Below the pieces are notes generated by a model. It was not told where the DNA came from, ran no database searches, and worked only from the letters and a program-made list of their open reading frames with translations. The position numbers and the translations under genes were made by a program. Shown here piece after piece: positions 1 through 14,140 of a stretch of DNA of 64,000 nt (the stretch's first letter is position 1; each line of letters opens with the position of its first letter). The stretch comes from Halictus rubicundus (lineage: Eukaryota > Arthropoda > Insecta > Hymenoptera > Halictidae). The stretch lies in the NCBI RefSeq assembly GCF_050948215.1, contig NW_027488990.1, forward strand, positions 62,001 through 126,000, read 5' to 3'.

Positions 1-1980
1 TATCCTCTATCCTATCCTATCCTCTATCTTATCCAATCCCCTATCCGATCCTCTATCCTATTCTAACCTCTATCCTATCATATCCTCAATCCTATCGTAT
101 CCGCTATCCGATCCTATTCTCTATCCTATCCAATCCCTTATCCTATCCAATCCCCTACTCTATCCTCTATCCTATCCTATCCACTATCCTATCCTCTATC
201 CTATCGAATCCCCTATCCTTTCCTCTATTCGATCCTGTCCTCTATAATATCGTATCCTCTATCATATCCTATACTCTTTCCTATAATATCATCTATCCTA
301 TCCTATTCTCTATCCTATCCAATCCCCTATCCTATCCTCTACCCTATCCTATCCTATCCTCTATCCTATCCTATCCTATCCTATCCTCTATCCTATCCTA
401 TCCTCTATCCTGTCCTATCCTATCCTCTATCCTATCCTCTATCCTATCCTCTATCCTATCCTATCCTCTATCCTATCCTATCCTCTATCCTATCCTATCC
501 TCTATCCTATCCTATCCTCTATCCTATCCTATCCTCTATCCTATCCTATCCTCTATCCTATCCTATCCTCTATCCTATCCTATTCTCTATCCTATCCAAT
601 CCCCTATCCTATCCTCTATCCTATCCTATCCTATCCTCTATCCTATCCCATCCCCTATCCTATTCTCTATCCTGTCCTATCCTCTATCCTATCCTATCCA
701 CTATCCTATCCTCTATCCTATCGAATCCCCTATCCTTTCCTATATTCGATCCTATCCTCTATAATATCGTATCCTCTATCATATCCTATCCTCATTCCTA
801 TAATATCATCTATCCTATCCTATTCTCTATCCTATCCTATCCTCTATCCTATCCTATCCTCTATCTTATCCAATCCCCTATCCGATCCTCTATCCTATCC
901 TATCCTGTATCCTATACTATCCTCTATCCTGTCCTATCCTCTATCCTACCCTATCCTCTATCCTATAATATCCCAAATCCTATCCAATCCTCTATCCTAT
1001 CCTCTATCCTATTCTCTATCCTATAATATCCTCTATCCTATCCTATCCTCTATCCTATCCTACCCTATATCCTATCCTATCCGCTATCCTACCCTATCCT
1101 CTATCCTATAATATCCCAAATCCTATCCAATCCTCTATCCTATCCTCTATCCTATTCTCTATCCTATAATATCCTCTATCCTATCCTATCCTCTATCCTA
1201 TCCTATCCTCTATCCTATCCTATCCTCTATCCTATCCTATCCTCTATCCTATCCTATCCTCTATCCTATCCTATCCTCTATCCTATCCTATCCTCTATCC
1301 TATCCTATCCTCTATCCTATCCTATCCTCTATCCTATCCTATCCTCTATCCTATCCTATCCTCTATCCTATCCTATCCTCTATCCTATCCTATCCTCTAT
1401 CCTATCCTATCCTCTATCCTATCCTATCCTCTATCCTATCCTATCCTCTATGCTATCCTATCCTCTATCCTATTCTCTAGCCTATCCTATCCTCTATCCT
1501 ATCCAATCCTCTATCCTATCCGATCCTCTATCGTATCCTATCCTCTATCCTATCCTATCCTCTATCCTATCCTATCCTCTATCCTATCCTATCCTCTATC
1601 CCATCCTATTCTCTATCCAATCCTATCCTATCCTCTATCGTATCCTATTCTTTATCCTATCCAATCCTATATCGTATCCTCTATCCTCTCCTATCCTCTA
1701 TCCTATCCTATCCTGTATCCTATCCTATCCTCTATCCTCTATCCTATCCTATCCTCTATCCTCTATCCTATCCTATCCTCTATCCTATCCTATTCTGTAT
1801 CCTATCCTATTCTCTATTATATTCACTATCCTATCGTATCCTCTATTATATCCTATCCTCTATCCTATCCTATCCTCTATCCAATCCTATCCTCTATCCT
1901 ATCCTATCCTCTATCCTATCCTATCCTCTATCCTATCCTATCCTCTATCCTATCCTATCCTATCCTCTATCCTGTCCTAT
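1..1980. repeat. satellite block, copy 1 of a roughly 2-kb segment repeated at 12372
   Basis: Rare variants occur in the same order as in 12372-14140: TTCTAACCTC (61 and 12432), TATAATATCCCAAAT (about 965 and 13307), CTATGCTATCC (1450 and 13605) and ATTATATTCAC (about 1816 and 13981). The offset falls from about 12371 to 12155 and then rises slightly to 12165. This is satellite only, with no gene. Confidence 0.8.
1175..1449. repeat. homogeneous 17-mer tract (about 16 perfect units)
   Basis: A run of essentially perfect 17-bp monomers lies between a TATAATATCC variant (about 1166) and a CTATGC variant at 1450. In the sister copy the same two markers are at 13508 and 13605. The intervals are 284 and 97 bp, a difference of 187 bp or exactly 11 monomers. 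The tract has therefore expanded or contracted by whole units since the copies separated. Confidence 0.85.
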
Positions 1981-4900
1981 CCTCTATCCCATCCTATTCT
2001 CTATCCAATCCTATCCTATCCTCTATCGTATCCTATTCTTTATCCTATCCAATCCTATATCGTATCCTCTATCCTCTCCTATTCTCTATCCTATCCTATC
2101 CTCTATCCTATCCTATCCTGTATCCTATCCTATTCTCTATTATATTCACTATCCTATCGTATCCTCTATCCTATCCTATCCTATCCTCTATCCTATCCTA
2201 TCCTATCCTCTATCCTATCCTATCCTCTATCCTATCCTCTATCCAATCCTATCCTCTATCCTATCCAATCCTCTGTCCTATCCGATCCTCTATCCTATCC
2301 TATCCTCTATCCTATCCTATCCTCTATCCTATCCTCTTCTCTATAATATCCTCTATCCTATCCTATCCTCTATCCTATCCTATCCTCTATCCTATCCTAT
2401 CCTCTATCCTATCCTATCCTCTATCCTATCTTATCCTCTATCCTATCCTATCCTCTATCCTATCCTATCCTCTATCCTATCCTATCCTCTATCCTATCCT
2501 ATCCTCTATCCTATCCTATCCTCTATCCTATCCTATCCTCTATCCTATCCTATCCTCTATCCTATCCTATCCTCTATCCTATCCTATCCTCTATGCTATC
2601 CTATCCTCTATCCTATCATATCCTCTATCCTATCCTATCCTCTATCCTATCCTATCCTCTATCCTATCCTATCCTTTATCCTATCCTATCCTCTATGCTA
2701 TCCTATCCTCTATCCTATCCTCTATCCTATCCTATCCTCTATCCTATCCTATCCTCTATCCTATCCTATACTCTATCCTATCCTATCCTCTATGCTATCC
2801 TATCCTCTATCCTATTCTCTAGCCTATCCTATTCCCTATCCTATCCAATCCTCTATCCTATCCGATCCTCTATCCTATCCTATCCTATCCTCTATCCTAT
2901 CCTATCCTATCCTCTATCCTATCCTATCCTATCCTCTATCCTATCCTATCCTCTATCCCATCCTATTCTCTATCCAATCCTATCTAATATCCTATCCTAT
3001 CCTCTATGCTATCCTATCCTCTATCCTATTCTCTAGCCTATCCTATTCCCTATCCTATCCAATCCTCTATCCTATCCGATCCTCTATCCTATCCTATCCT
3101 ATCCTATCCTATCCTCTATCCTATCCTATCCTCTATCCTATCCTATCCTCTATCCTATCCTACCCTCTATCCCATCCTATTCTCTATCCAATCCTATCCT
3201 ATATCCTATCCTATCCTGTATCCTATCCTATTCTCTATCCTATCCTATCCTCTATCCCATCCTATTCTCTATCCAATCCTATCCTATCCTCTATCGTATC
3301 CTATTCTTTATCCTATCCAATCCTATATCGTATCCTCTATCCTCTCCTATCCTCTATCCAATCCTATCCTCTATCCTATCCAATCCTCTGTCCTATCCGA
3401 TCCTCTATCCTATCCTATCCTCTATCCTATCCTCTTCTCTATAATATCCTCTATCCTATCGTATCCTCTATCCTATCCAATCCTCTGTCCTGTCCGATCC
3501 TCTATCATATCCGATCCTCTATCCTATCCTATCCTCTATCCTATCCTATCCTCTATCCTATCCAATCCTATATCCTATCCTATCCTCTATCGTCTCCTGT
3601 CCTCTATCGTATCGAATCTCCTATCCTATCCTCTATCCTATCCTATCCACTCTCCTATCCTATCCTCTATCCTATCCTATCCTCTATCATATCCTATCCT
3701 CTATCCTATCCTATCCTCTATCCTATCATATCCTCAATCCTATCGTATCCGCTATCCGATCCTATTCTCTATCCTATCCAATCACTTATCCTATCCAATC
3801 CCCTATTCTATCCTCTATCCTATCCTATCCACTATCCTATCCTCTATCCTATCCTATCCTCTATCCTATCCTATCCTCTATCCTTTCCTATCCTCTATCC
3901 TATCCTCTATCCAATGCTATCCTCTATCCTATCCAATCCTCTGTCCTATCCGATCCTCTATCCTATCCTATCCTCTATCCTATCCTCTTCTCTATAATAT
4001 CCTCTATCCTATCGTATCCTCTATCCTATCCAATCCTCTGTCCTGTCCGATCCTCTATCCTATCCGATCCTCTATCCTACCCTATCCTCTATCCTATTCT
4101 CTATCCTATCCAATCCTATATCCTATCCTATCCTCTATCGTCTCCTGTCCTCTATCCTATCGAATCTCCTATCCTATCCTCTATCCTATCCTATCCACTC
4201 TCCTATCCTATCCTCTATCCTATCCTATCCTCTATCATATCCTATCCTCTATCCTATCCTATCCACTATCCTATCCTCTATCCTATCGAATCCCCGATCC
4301 TTTCCTCTATTCGATCCTGTAATCTATAATATCGTATCCTCTATCATATCCTATACTCTTTCCTATAATATCATCTATCCTATCCTATTCTCTATCCTAT
4401 CCAATCCCCTATCCTATCCTCTACCCTATCCTATCCTATCCTCTATCCTATCCTATCCTATCCTATCCTCTATCCTATCCTATCCTCTATCCTGTCCTAT
4501 CCTATCCTCTATCCTATCCTCTATCCTATCCTCTATCCTATCCTATCCTCTATCCTATCCTATCCTCTATCCTATCCTATCCTCTATCCTATCCTATCCT
4601 CTATCCTATCCTATCCTCTATCCTATCCTATTCTCTATCCTATCCAATCCCCTATCCTATCCTCTATCCTATCTTATCCTATCCTCTATCCTATCCCATC
4701 CCCTATCCTATTCTCTATCCTGTCCTATCCTCTATCCTATCCAATCCTCTGTCCTATCCGATCCTCTATCCTATCCTATCCTCTATAATATCGTATCCTC
4801 TATCATATCCTATCCTCATTCCTATAATATCATCTATCTTATCCTATTCTCTATCCTATCCTATCCTCTATCTTATCCTATCCTCTATCTTATCCAATCC

Positions 4901-6345
4901 CCTATCCGATCCTCTATCCCATCCTATCCTCTATCCTATACTATCCTCTATCCTGTCCTATCCTCTATCCTACCCTATCCTCTATCCTATTCTCTATCCT
5001 GTCCTATCCTCTATCCTATCCTATCCTCTATCCTATCCTATCCTCTATAATATCGTATCCTCTATTCTATCCTATCCTCTATCCTATCCTATCCTCTATC
5101 CTATCCTATCCTCTATCCTATCCTATCCTATATCCTATCATATCCTCAATCCTATCGTATCCGCTATCCTATCCTATTCTCTATCCTATCCAATCCCTTA
5201 TCCTATTCTGTATCCTATCCTATCCTCTATCCTATCCAATCCTCTGTCCTATCCGATCCTCTATCCTATCCTATCCGATCCTCTATCCTATCCTATCCTC
5301 TATCCTATCCTATCCTCTATCCTATCCTCTTCTCTATAATATCCTCTATCCTATCGTATCCTCTATCGTATCCAATCCTCTGTCCTATCCGATCCTCTAT
5401 CCTATCCTATCCTCTATCCTATCCTATCCTCTATCCTATCCTATCCTCTATCCTATCCCATCCTCTATCCAATCCTATCCTCTATCCTATCCTATCGTCT
5501 ATCCTATCCTATCCTCTATAATATCGTATCCTCTATTCTATCCTATCCTCTATCCTATCCTATCCTCTATCCTATCCTATCCTCTATCCTATTATATCCT
5601 CTATTCTATCGTATCCTCTATCCTATCCTATCCTCTATCCTATCCAAACCCCTATCCGATCCTGTATCCTATCCTATCGTATATCCTACCATATCCTCAA
5701 TCCTATCGTATCCGCTATCCTATCCTATTCTCTATCCTATCCAATCCCTTATCCTATTCTGTATCCTATCCTATCCTCTATCCTATCCAATCCTCTGTCT
5801 TATTCTATCCGATCCTCTATCCTATCCTATCCTCTATCCTATCCTATCCTCTATCCTATCCTCTTCTCTATAATATCCTCTATCCTATCGTATCCTCTGT
5901 CCTATCCGATCCTCTATCCTATCCCATCCTCTATCCAATCCTATCCTCTATCCTATCCTATCGTCTATCCTATCCTATCCTCTATAATATCGTATCCTCT
6001 ATCATATCCTATCCTGTCTCCTATAATATCATCTATCCTATCCTATTCTCTATCCTATCCTATCCTATCCTCTATCCTATCCTATCCTCTATCCTATCCT
6101 ATCCTCTATCCTATCCTATCCTCTATCCTATCCTATCCTCTATCCTATTCTCTATCCTATCCTATCCGCTATCCTATCCTATCCTCTATCCTATCCTATC
6201 CTATCCTCTATCCTATCCTATCCTATCCTCTATCCTATCCTATCCTCTATCCTATCCAATCCTATACCCTATCCTATCCTCTATCGTCTCCTGTCCTCTA
6301 TCCTATCGAATCTCCTATCCTATCCTCTATCCTATCCTATCCTCT
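1981..6345. repeat. approximately 4.5-kb higher-order repeat, copy 1
   Basis: This block matches 6538-10860 marker for marker. Anchors include CTCTTCTCTATAAT (2334/6891), CTATGC variants (2593/7167, 2792/7366, 3006/7558), TCGATCCTGTAATC (4311/8858), TATCCAAACCCC (5641/10161) and CCTATACCCT (6261/10781). The offset moves through 4557, 4574, 4552, 4547 and 4520, so most length differences are 17, 5 or 22 bp. Similarity is lost after about 6345/10860. Confidence 0.85.
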
Positions 6346-6537
6346 ATCCTATCCTATCCTCTATCCTATCCTATCCTCTATCCTATCCTATCCTATCCTC
6401 TATCCTATCCTATCCTATCCTCTATCCTATCCTATCCTCTATCCTATCCTATCCTCTATCCCATCCTATTCTCTATCCTTTCCTATCCTATATCCTATCC
6501 TATCCTGTATCCTATCCTATTCTCTATCCTATCCTAT

Positions 6538-9500
6538 CCTCTATCCCATCCTATTCTCTATCCAATCCTATCCTATCCTCTATCGTATCCTATTCTTTAT
6601 CCTATCCAATCCTATATCGTATCCTCTATCCTCTCCTATTCTCTATCCTATCCTATCCTCTATCCTATCCTATCCTGTATCCTATCCTATTCTCTATTAT
6701 ATTCACTATCCTATCGTATCCTCTATCCTATCCTATCCTATCCTCTATCCTATCCTATCCTATCCTCTATCCTATCCTATCCTCTATCCTATCCTCTATC
6801 CAATCCTATCCTCTATCCTATCCAATCCTCTGTCCTATCCGATCCTCTATCCTATCCTATCCTCTATCCTATCCTATCCTCTATCCTATCCTCTTCTCTA
6901 TAATATCCTCTATCCTATCCTATCCTCTATCCTATCCTATCCTCTATCCTATCCTATCCTCTATCCTATCCTATCCTCTATCCTATCCTATCCTCTATCC
7001 TATCCTATCCTCTATCCTATCCTATCCTCTATCCTATCCTATCCTCTATCCTATCCTATCCTCTATCCTATCCTATCCTCTATCCTATCCTATCCTCTAT
7101 CCTATCCTATCCTCTATCCTATCCTATCCTCTATCCTATCCTATCCTCTATCCTATCCTATCCTCTATGCTATCCTATCCTCTATCCTATCATATCCTCT
7201 ATCCTATCCTATCCTCTATCCTATCCTATCCTCTATCCTATCCTATCCTTTATCCTATCCTATCCTCTATGCTATCCTATCCTCTATCCTATCCTCTATC
7301 CTATCCTATCCTCTATCCTATCCTATCCTCTATCCTATCCTATACTCTATCCTATCCTATCCTCTATGCTATCCTATCCTCTATCCTATTCTCTAGCCTA
7401 TCCTATTCCCTATCCTATCCAATCCTCTATCCTATCCGATCCTCTATCCTATCCTATCCTATCCTCTATCCTATCCTATCCTATCCTCTATCCTATCCTA
7501 TCCTCTATCCCATCCTATTCTCTATCCAATCCTATCCTATATCCTATCCTATCCTCTATGCTATCCTATCCTCTATCCTATTCTCTAGCCTATCCTATTC
7601 CCTATCCTATCCAATCCTCTATCCTATCCGATCCTCTATCCTATCCTATCCTATCCTCTATCCTATCCTATCCTATCCTATCCTCTATCCTATCCTCTAT
7701 CCTATCCTATCCTCTATCCCATCCTATTCTCTATCCAATCCTATCCTATATCCTATCCTATCCTGTATCCTATCCTATTCTCTATCCTATCCTATCCTCT
7801 ATCCCATCCTATTCTCTATCCAATCCTATCCTATCCTCTATCGTATCCTATTCTTTATCCTATCCAATCCTATATCGTATCCTCTATCCTCTCCTATCCT
7901 CTATCCAATCCTATCCTCTATCCTATCCAATCCTCTGTCCTATCCGATCCTCTATCCTATCCTATCCTCTATCCTATCCTCTTCTCTATAATATCCTCTA
8001 TCCTATCGTATCCTCTATCCTATCCAATCCTCTGTCCTGTCCGATCCTCTATCCTATCCGATCCTCTATCCTATCCTATCCTCTATCCTATCCTATCCTC
8101 TATCCTATCCAATCCTATATCCTATCCTATCCTCTATCGTCTCCTGTCCTCTATCGTATCGAATCTCCTATCCTATCCTCTATCCTATCCTATCCACTCT
8201 CCTATCCTATCCTCTATCCTATCCTATCCTCTATCATATCCTATCCTCTATCCTATCCTATCCTCTATCCTATCATATCCTCAATCCTATCGTATCCGCT
8301 ATCCGATCCTATTCTCTATCCTATCCAATCACTTATCCTATCCAATCCCCTATTCTATCCTCTATCCTATCCTATCCACTATCCTATCCTCTATCCTATC
8401 CTATCCTCTATCCTATCCTATCCTCTATCCTTTCCTATCCTCTATCCTATCCTCTATCCAATGCTATCCTCTATCCTATCCAATCCTCTGTCCTATCCGA
8501 TCCTCTATCCTATCCTATCCTCTATCCTATCCTCTTCTCTATAATATCCTCTATCCTATCGTATCCTCTATCCTATCCAATCCTCTGTCCTGTCCGATCC
8601 TCTATCCTATCCGATCCTCTATCCTACCCTATCCTCTATCCTATTCTCTATCCTATCCAATCCTATATCCTATCCTATCCTCTATCGTCTCCTGTCCTCT
8701 ATCCTATCGAATCTCCTATCCTATCCTCTATCCTATCCTATCCACTCTCCTATCCTATCCTCTATCCTATCCTATCCTCTATCATATCCTATCCTCTATC
8801 CTATCCTATCCACTATCCTATCCTCTATCCTATCGAATCCCCGATCCTTTCCTCTATTCGATCCTGTAATCTATAATATCGTATCCTCTATCATATCCTA
8901 TACTCTTTCCTATAATATCATCTATCCTATCCTATTCTCTATCCTATCCAATCCCCTATCCTATCCTCTACCCTATCCTATCCTATCCTCTATCCTATCC
9001 TATCCTATCCTATCCTCTATCCTATCCTATCCTCTATCCTGTCCTATCCTATCCTCTATCCTATCCTCTATCCTATCCTCTATCCTATCCTCTATCCTAT
9101 CCTATCCTCTATCCTATCCTATCCTCTATCCTATCCTATCCTCTATCCTATCCTATCCTCTATCCTATCCTATTCTCTATCCTATCCAATCCCCTATCCT
9201 ATCCTCTATCCTATCTTATCCTATCCTCTATCCTATCCCATCCCCTATCCTATTCTCTATCCTGTCCTATCCTCTATCCTATCCAATCCTCTGTCCTATC
9301 CGATCCTCTATCCTATCCTATCCTCTATAATATCGTATCCTCTATCATATCCTATCCTCATTCCTATAATATCATCTATCCTATCCTATTCTCTATCCTA
9401 TCCTATCCTCTATCCTATCCTATCCTCTATCTTATCCAATCCCCTATCCGATCCTCTATCCCATCCTATCCTCTATCCTATACTATCCTCTATCCTGTCC

Positions 9501-10860
9501 TATCCTCTATCCTACCCTATCCTCTATCCTATTCTCTATCCTGTCCTATCCTCTATCCTATCCTATCCTCTATCCTATCCTATCCTCTATAATATCGTAT
9601 CCTCTATTCTATCCTATCCTCTATCCTATCCTATCCTCTATCCTATCCTATCCTCTATCCTATCCTATCCTATATCCTATCATATCCTCAATCCTATCGT
9701 ATCCGCTATCCTATCCTATTCTCTATCCTATCCAATCCCTTATCCTATTCTGTATCCTATCCTATCCTCTATCCTATCCAATCCTCTGTCCTATCCGATC
9801 CTCTATCCTATCCTATCCTCTATCCTATCCTATCCTCTATCCTATCCTCTTCTCTATAATATCCTCTATCCTATCGTATCCTCTATCGTATCCAATCCTC
9901 TGTCCTATCCGATCCTCTATCCTATCCTATCCTCTATCCTATCCTATCCTCTATCCTATCCTATCCTCTATCCTATCCCATCCTCTATCCAATCCTATCC
10001 TCTATCCTATCCTATCGTCTATCCTATCCTATCCTCTATAATATCGTATCCTCTATTCTATCCTATCCTCTATCCTATCCTATCCTCTATCCTATCCTAT
10101 CCTCTATCCTATTATATCCTCTATTCTATCGTATCCTCTATCCTATCCTATCCTCTATCCTATCCAAACCCCTATCCGATCCTGTATCCTATCCTATCGT
10201 ATATCCTACCATATCCTCAATCCTATCGTATCCGCTATCCTATCCTATTCTCTATCCTATCCAATCCCTTATCCTATTCTGTATCCTATCCTATCCTCTA
10301 TCCTATCCAATCCTCTGTCTTATTCTATCCGATCCTCTATCCTATCCTATCCTCTATCCTATCCTATCCTCTATCCTATCCTCTTCTCTATAATATCCTC
10401 TATCCTATCGTATCCTCTGTCCTATCCGATCCTCTATCCTATCCCATCCTCTATCCAATCCTATCCTCTATCCTATCCTATCGTCTATCCTATCCTATCC
10501 TCTATAATATCGTATCCTCTATCATATCCTATCCTGTCTCCTATAATATCATCTATCCTATCCTATTCTCTATCCTATCCTATCCTATCCTCTATCCTAT
10601 CCTATCCTCTATCCTATCCTATCCTCTATCCTATCCTATCCTCTATCCTATCCTATCCTCTATCCTATTCTCTATCCTATCCTATCCGCTATCCTATCCT
10701 ATCCTCTATCCTATCCTATCCTATCCTCTATCCTATCCTATCCTATCCTCTATCCTATCCTATCCTCTATCCTATCCAATCCTATACCCTATCCTATCCT
10801 CTATCGTCTCCTGTCCTCTATCCTATCGAATCTCCTATCCCATCCTCTATCCTATCCTAT
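6538..10860. repeat. approximately 4.5-kb higher-order repeat, copy 2
   Basis: Second copy of the block at 1981-6345, lying almost directly next to it with about 190 bp between. Line-by-line reading of the distal half (5641-6340 against 10161-10860) shows no difference apart from a TATCC to CATCC change near 10840. This indicates recent duplication or gene-conversion-like homogenisation. No gene is present. Confidence 0.85.
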
Positions 10861-12371
10861 CCACTCTCCTATCCTATCCTCTATCCTATCCTATCCTCTA
10901 TCCTATCCTATCCTCTATCCTATCCTATCCTCTATCCTATCCTATCCTCTACCTTATCCAATCCCCTATCCGATCCTCTATCCTATCCTATCCTCTATCC
11001 TATCATACCCTCAATCCTATCGTATCCGCTATCCGATCCTATTCTCTATCCTATCCAATCCCTTATCCTATCCAATCCCCTATTCTATCCTCTATCCTAT
11101 CCTATCCACTATCCTATCCTCTATCCTATCGAATCCCCTATCCTTTCCTCTATTCGATCCTCTCCTCTATAATATCGTATCCTCTATCATATCCTATACT
11201 CTTTCCTATAATATCATCTATCCTATCCACTATCCTATCCTATCCTCTATAATATCGTATCCTCTATCAAATCCTATCCTCTATAATATCGTATCCTCTA
11301 TCATATCCTATCCTGTCTCCTATAATATCATCTATCCTATCCTATCCTCTATCCTATCCTATCCTCTATCCTATCCTATCCTCTATCCTATCCTATTCTC
11401 TATCCTATCCAATCCCCTATCCTATCCTCTATCCTATCCTATCCTATCCTCTATCCTATCCAATCCTCTATCCTATTCTCTATCCTGTCCTATCCTCTAT
11501 CCTATCCAATCCTCTGTCCTATCCGATCCTCTATCCTATCCTATCCTCTATCCTATCCTATCCTCTATCCTATCCTATCCTCTATCCTATCCTATCCTCT
11601 ATCCTATCCTATCCTCTATCCTATCCTATCCTCTATCCTATCCTATCCTCTATCCTATCCTATCCTCTATCCTATCCTATCCTCTATCCTATCCTATCCT
11701 CTATCCTATCCTATCCTCTATCCTATCCCATCCTCTATCCAATCCTATCCTCTATCCTATCCTATCCTGTATCCTATCCTATCCTCTATCCTATCCTATC
11801 CTCTATCCTATCCTATCCTCTATCCTATCCTATCCTCTATCCTATCCTATCCTCTATAATATCGTATCCTCTATTCTATCCTATCCTCTATCCTATCCTA
11901 TCCTCTATCCTATCCTATCCTCTATCCTATTATATCCTCTATCCTATCGTATCCTCTATCCTATCATATCCTCTATCCTATCCAAACCCCTATCCGATCC
12001 TGTATCCTATCCTATCCTATATCCTATCATATCCTCAATCCTATCGTATCCGCTATCCTATCCTGTTCTCTATCCTATCCAATCCCTTATCCTATTCTGT
12101 ATCCTATCCTATCCTCTATCCTATCCTATCCTCTATCCTATCCTATCCTCTATCCTATTCTCTATCCTATCCTATCCGCTATCCTATCCTATCCTCTATC
12201 CTATGCTATCCTCTATCCTATCCTATCCTCTATCCTATCCAATCCTATATCCTATCCTATCCTCTATCGTCTCCTGTCCTCTATCCTATCGAATCTCCTA
12301 TCCTATCCTCTATCCTATCCTATCCACTCTCCTATCCTATCCTCTATCCTATCCTATCCTCTATCCTATCC
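10861..12371. repeat. satellite, spacer between higher-order blocks
   Basis: TATCC satellite with domain-A variants (TATCGAATCC, ATTCGATCC, TATAATATCG, TCTGTCCTATCCGATCC, TATCCAAACCCC). It includes a long nearly perfect 17-mer run at about 11535-11720. I see no gene or transposon. Confidence 0.8.
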
Positions 12372-14140
12372 TATCCTCTATCCTATCCTATCCTCTATCT
12401 TATCCAATCCCCTATCCGATCCTCTATCCTATTCTAACCTCTATCCTATCATATCCTCAATCCTATCGTATCCGCTATCCGATCCTATTCTCTATCCTAT
12501 CCAATCCCTTATCCTATCCAATCCCCTACTCTATCCTCTATCCTATCCTATCCACTATCCTATCCTCTATCCTATCGAATCCCCTATCCTTTCCTCTATT
12601 CGATCCTGTCCTCTATAATATCGTATCCTCTATCATATCCTATACTCTTTCCTATAATATCATCTATCCTATCCTATTCTCTATCCTATCCAATCCCCTA
12701 TCCTATCCTCTACCCTATCCTCTACCCTATCCTATCCTATCCTCTATCCTATCCTATCCTATCCTATCCTCTATCCTATCCTATCCTCTATCCTGTCCTA
12801 TCCTATCCTCTATCCTATCCTCTATCCTATCCTCTATCCTATCCTATCCTCTATCCTATCCTATCCTCTATCCTATCCTATCCTCTATCCTATCCTATCC
12901 TCTATCCTATCCTATCCTCTATCCTATTCTATCCTCTATCCTATCCTATTCTCTATCCTATCCAATCCCCTATCCTATCCTCTATCCTATCCTATCCTAT
13001 CCTCTATCCTATCCCATCCCCTATCCTATTCTCTATCCTGTCCTATCCTCTATCCTATCCAATCCTCTGTCCTATCCGATCCTCTATCCTATCCTATCCT
13101 CTATAATATCGTATCCTCTATCATATCCTATCCTCATTCCTATAATATCATCTATCCTATCCTATTCTCTATCCTATCCTATCCTCTATCCTATCCTATC
13201 CTCTATCTTATCCAATCCCCTACCCGATCCTCTATCCTATCCTATCCTCTATCCTATACTATCCTCTATCCTGTCCTATCCTCTATCCTACCCTATCCTC
13301 TATCCTATAATATCCCAAATCCTATCCAATCCTCTATCCTATCCTCTATCCTATTCTCTATCGTATAATATCCTCTATCCTATCCTATCCTCTATCCTAT
13401 CCTACCCTATATCCTATCCTATCCGCTATCCTACCCTATCCTCTATCCTATAATATCCCAAATCCTATCCAATCCTCTATCCTATCCTCTATCCTATTCT
13501 CTATCCTATAATATCCTCTATCCTATCCTATCCTCTATCCTATCCTATCCTCTATCCTATCCTATCCTCTATCCTATCCTATCCTCTATCCTATCCTATC
13601 CTCTATGCTATCCTATCCTCTATCCTATTCTCTAGCCTATCCTATCCTCTATCCTATCCAATCCTCTATCCTATCCGATCCTCTATCGTATCCTATCCTC
13701 TATCCTATCCTATCCTCTATCCTATCCTATCCTCTATCCTATCCTATCCTCTATCCTATCCTATCCTCTATCCCATCCTATTCTCTATCCAATCCTATCC
13801 TATCCTCTATCGTATCCTATTCTTTATCCTATCCAATCCTATATCGTATCCTCTATCCTCTCCTATCCTCTATCCTATCCTATCCTGTATCCTATCCTAT
13901 CCTCTATCCTCTATCCTATCCTATCCTCTATCCTATCCTATCCTCTATCCTATCCTATTCTGTATCCTATCCTATTCTCTATTATATTCACTATCATATC
14001 GTATCCTCTATTATATCCTATCCTCTATCCTATCCTATCCTCTATCCAATCCTATCCTCTATCCTATCCTATCCTCTATCCTATCCTATCCTCTATCCTA
14101 TCCTATCCTCTATCCTATCCTATCCTATCCTCTATCCTAT
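12372..14140. repeat. satellite block, second copy of the 1-1980 segment
   Basis: Same marker order as the first 2 kb of the window, but with the homogeneous 17-mer tract 11 units shorter (markers 13508 and 13605). After about 14140 the sequence matches parts of the 6.4-7.2 kb region instead, so block boundaries are mosaic. Confidence 0.8.
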
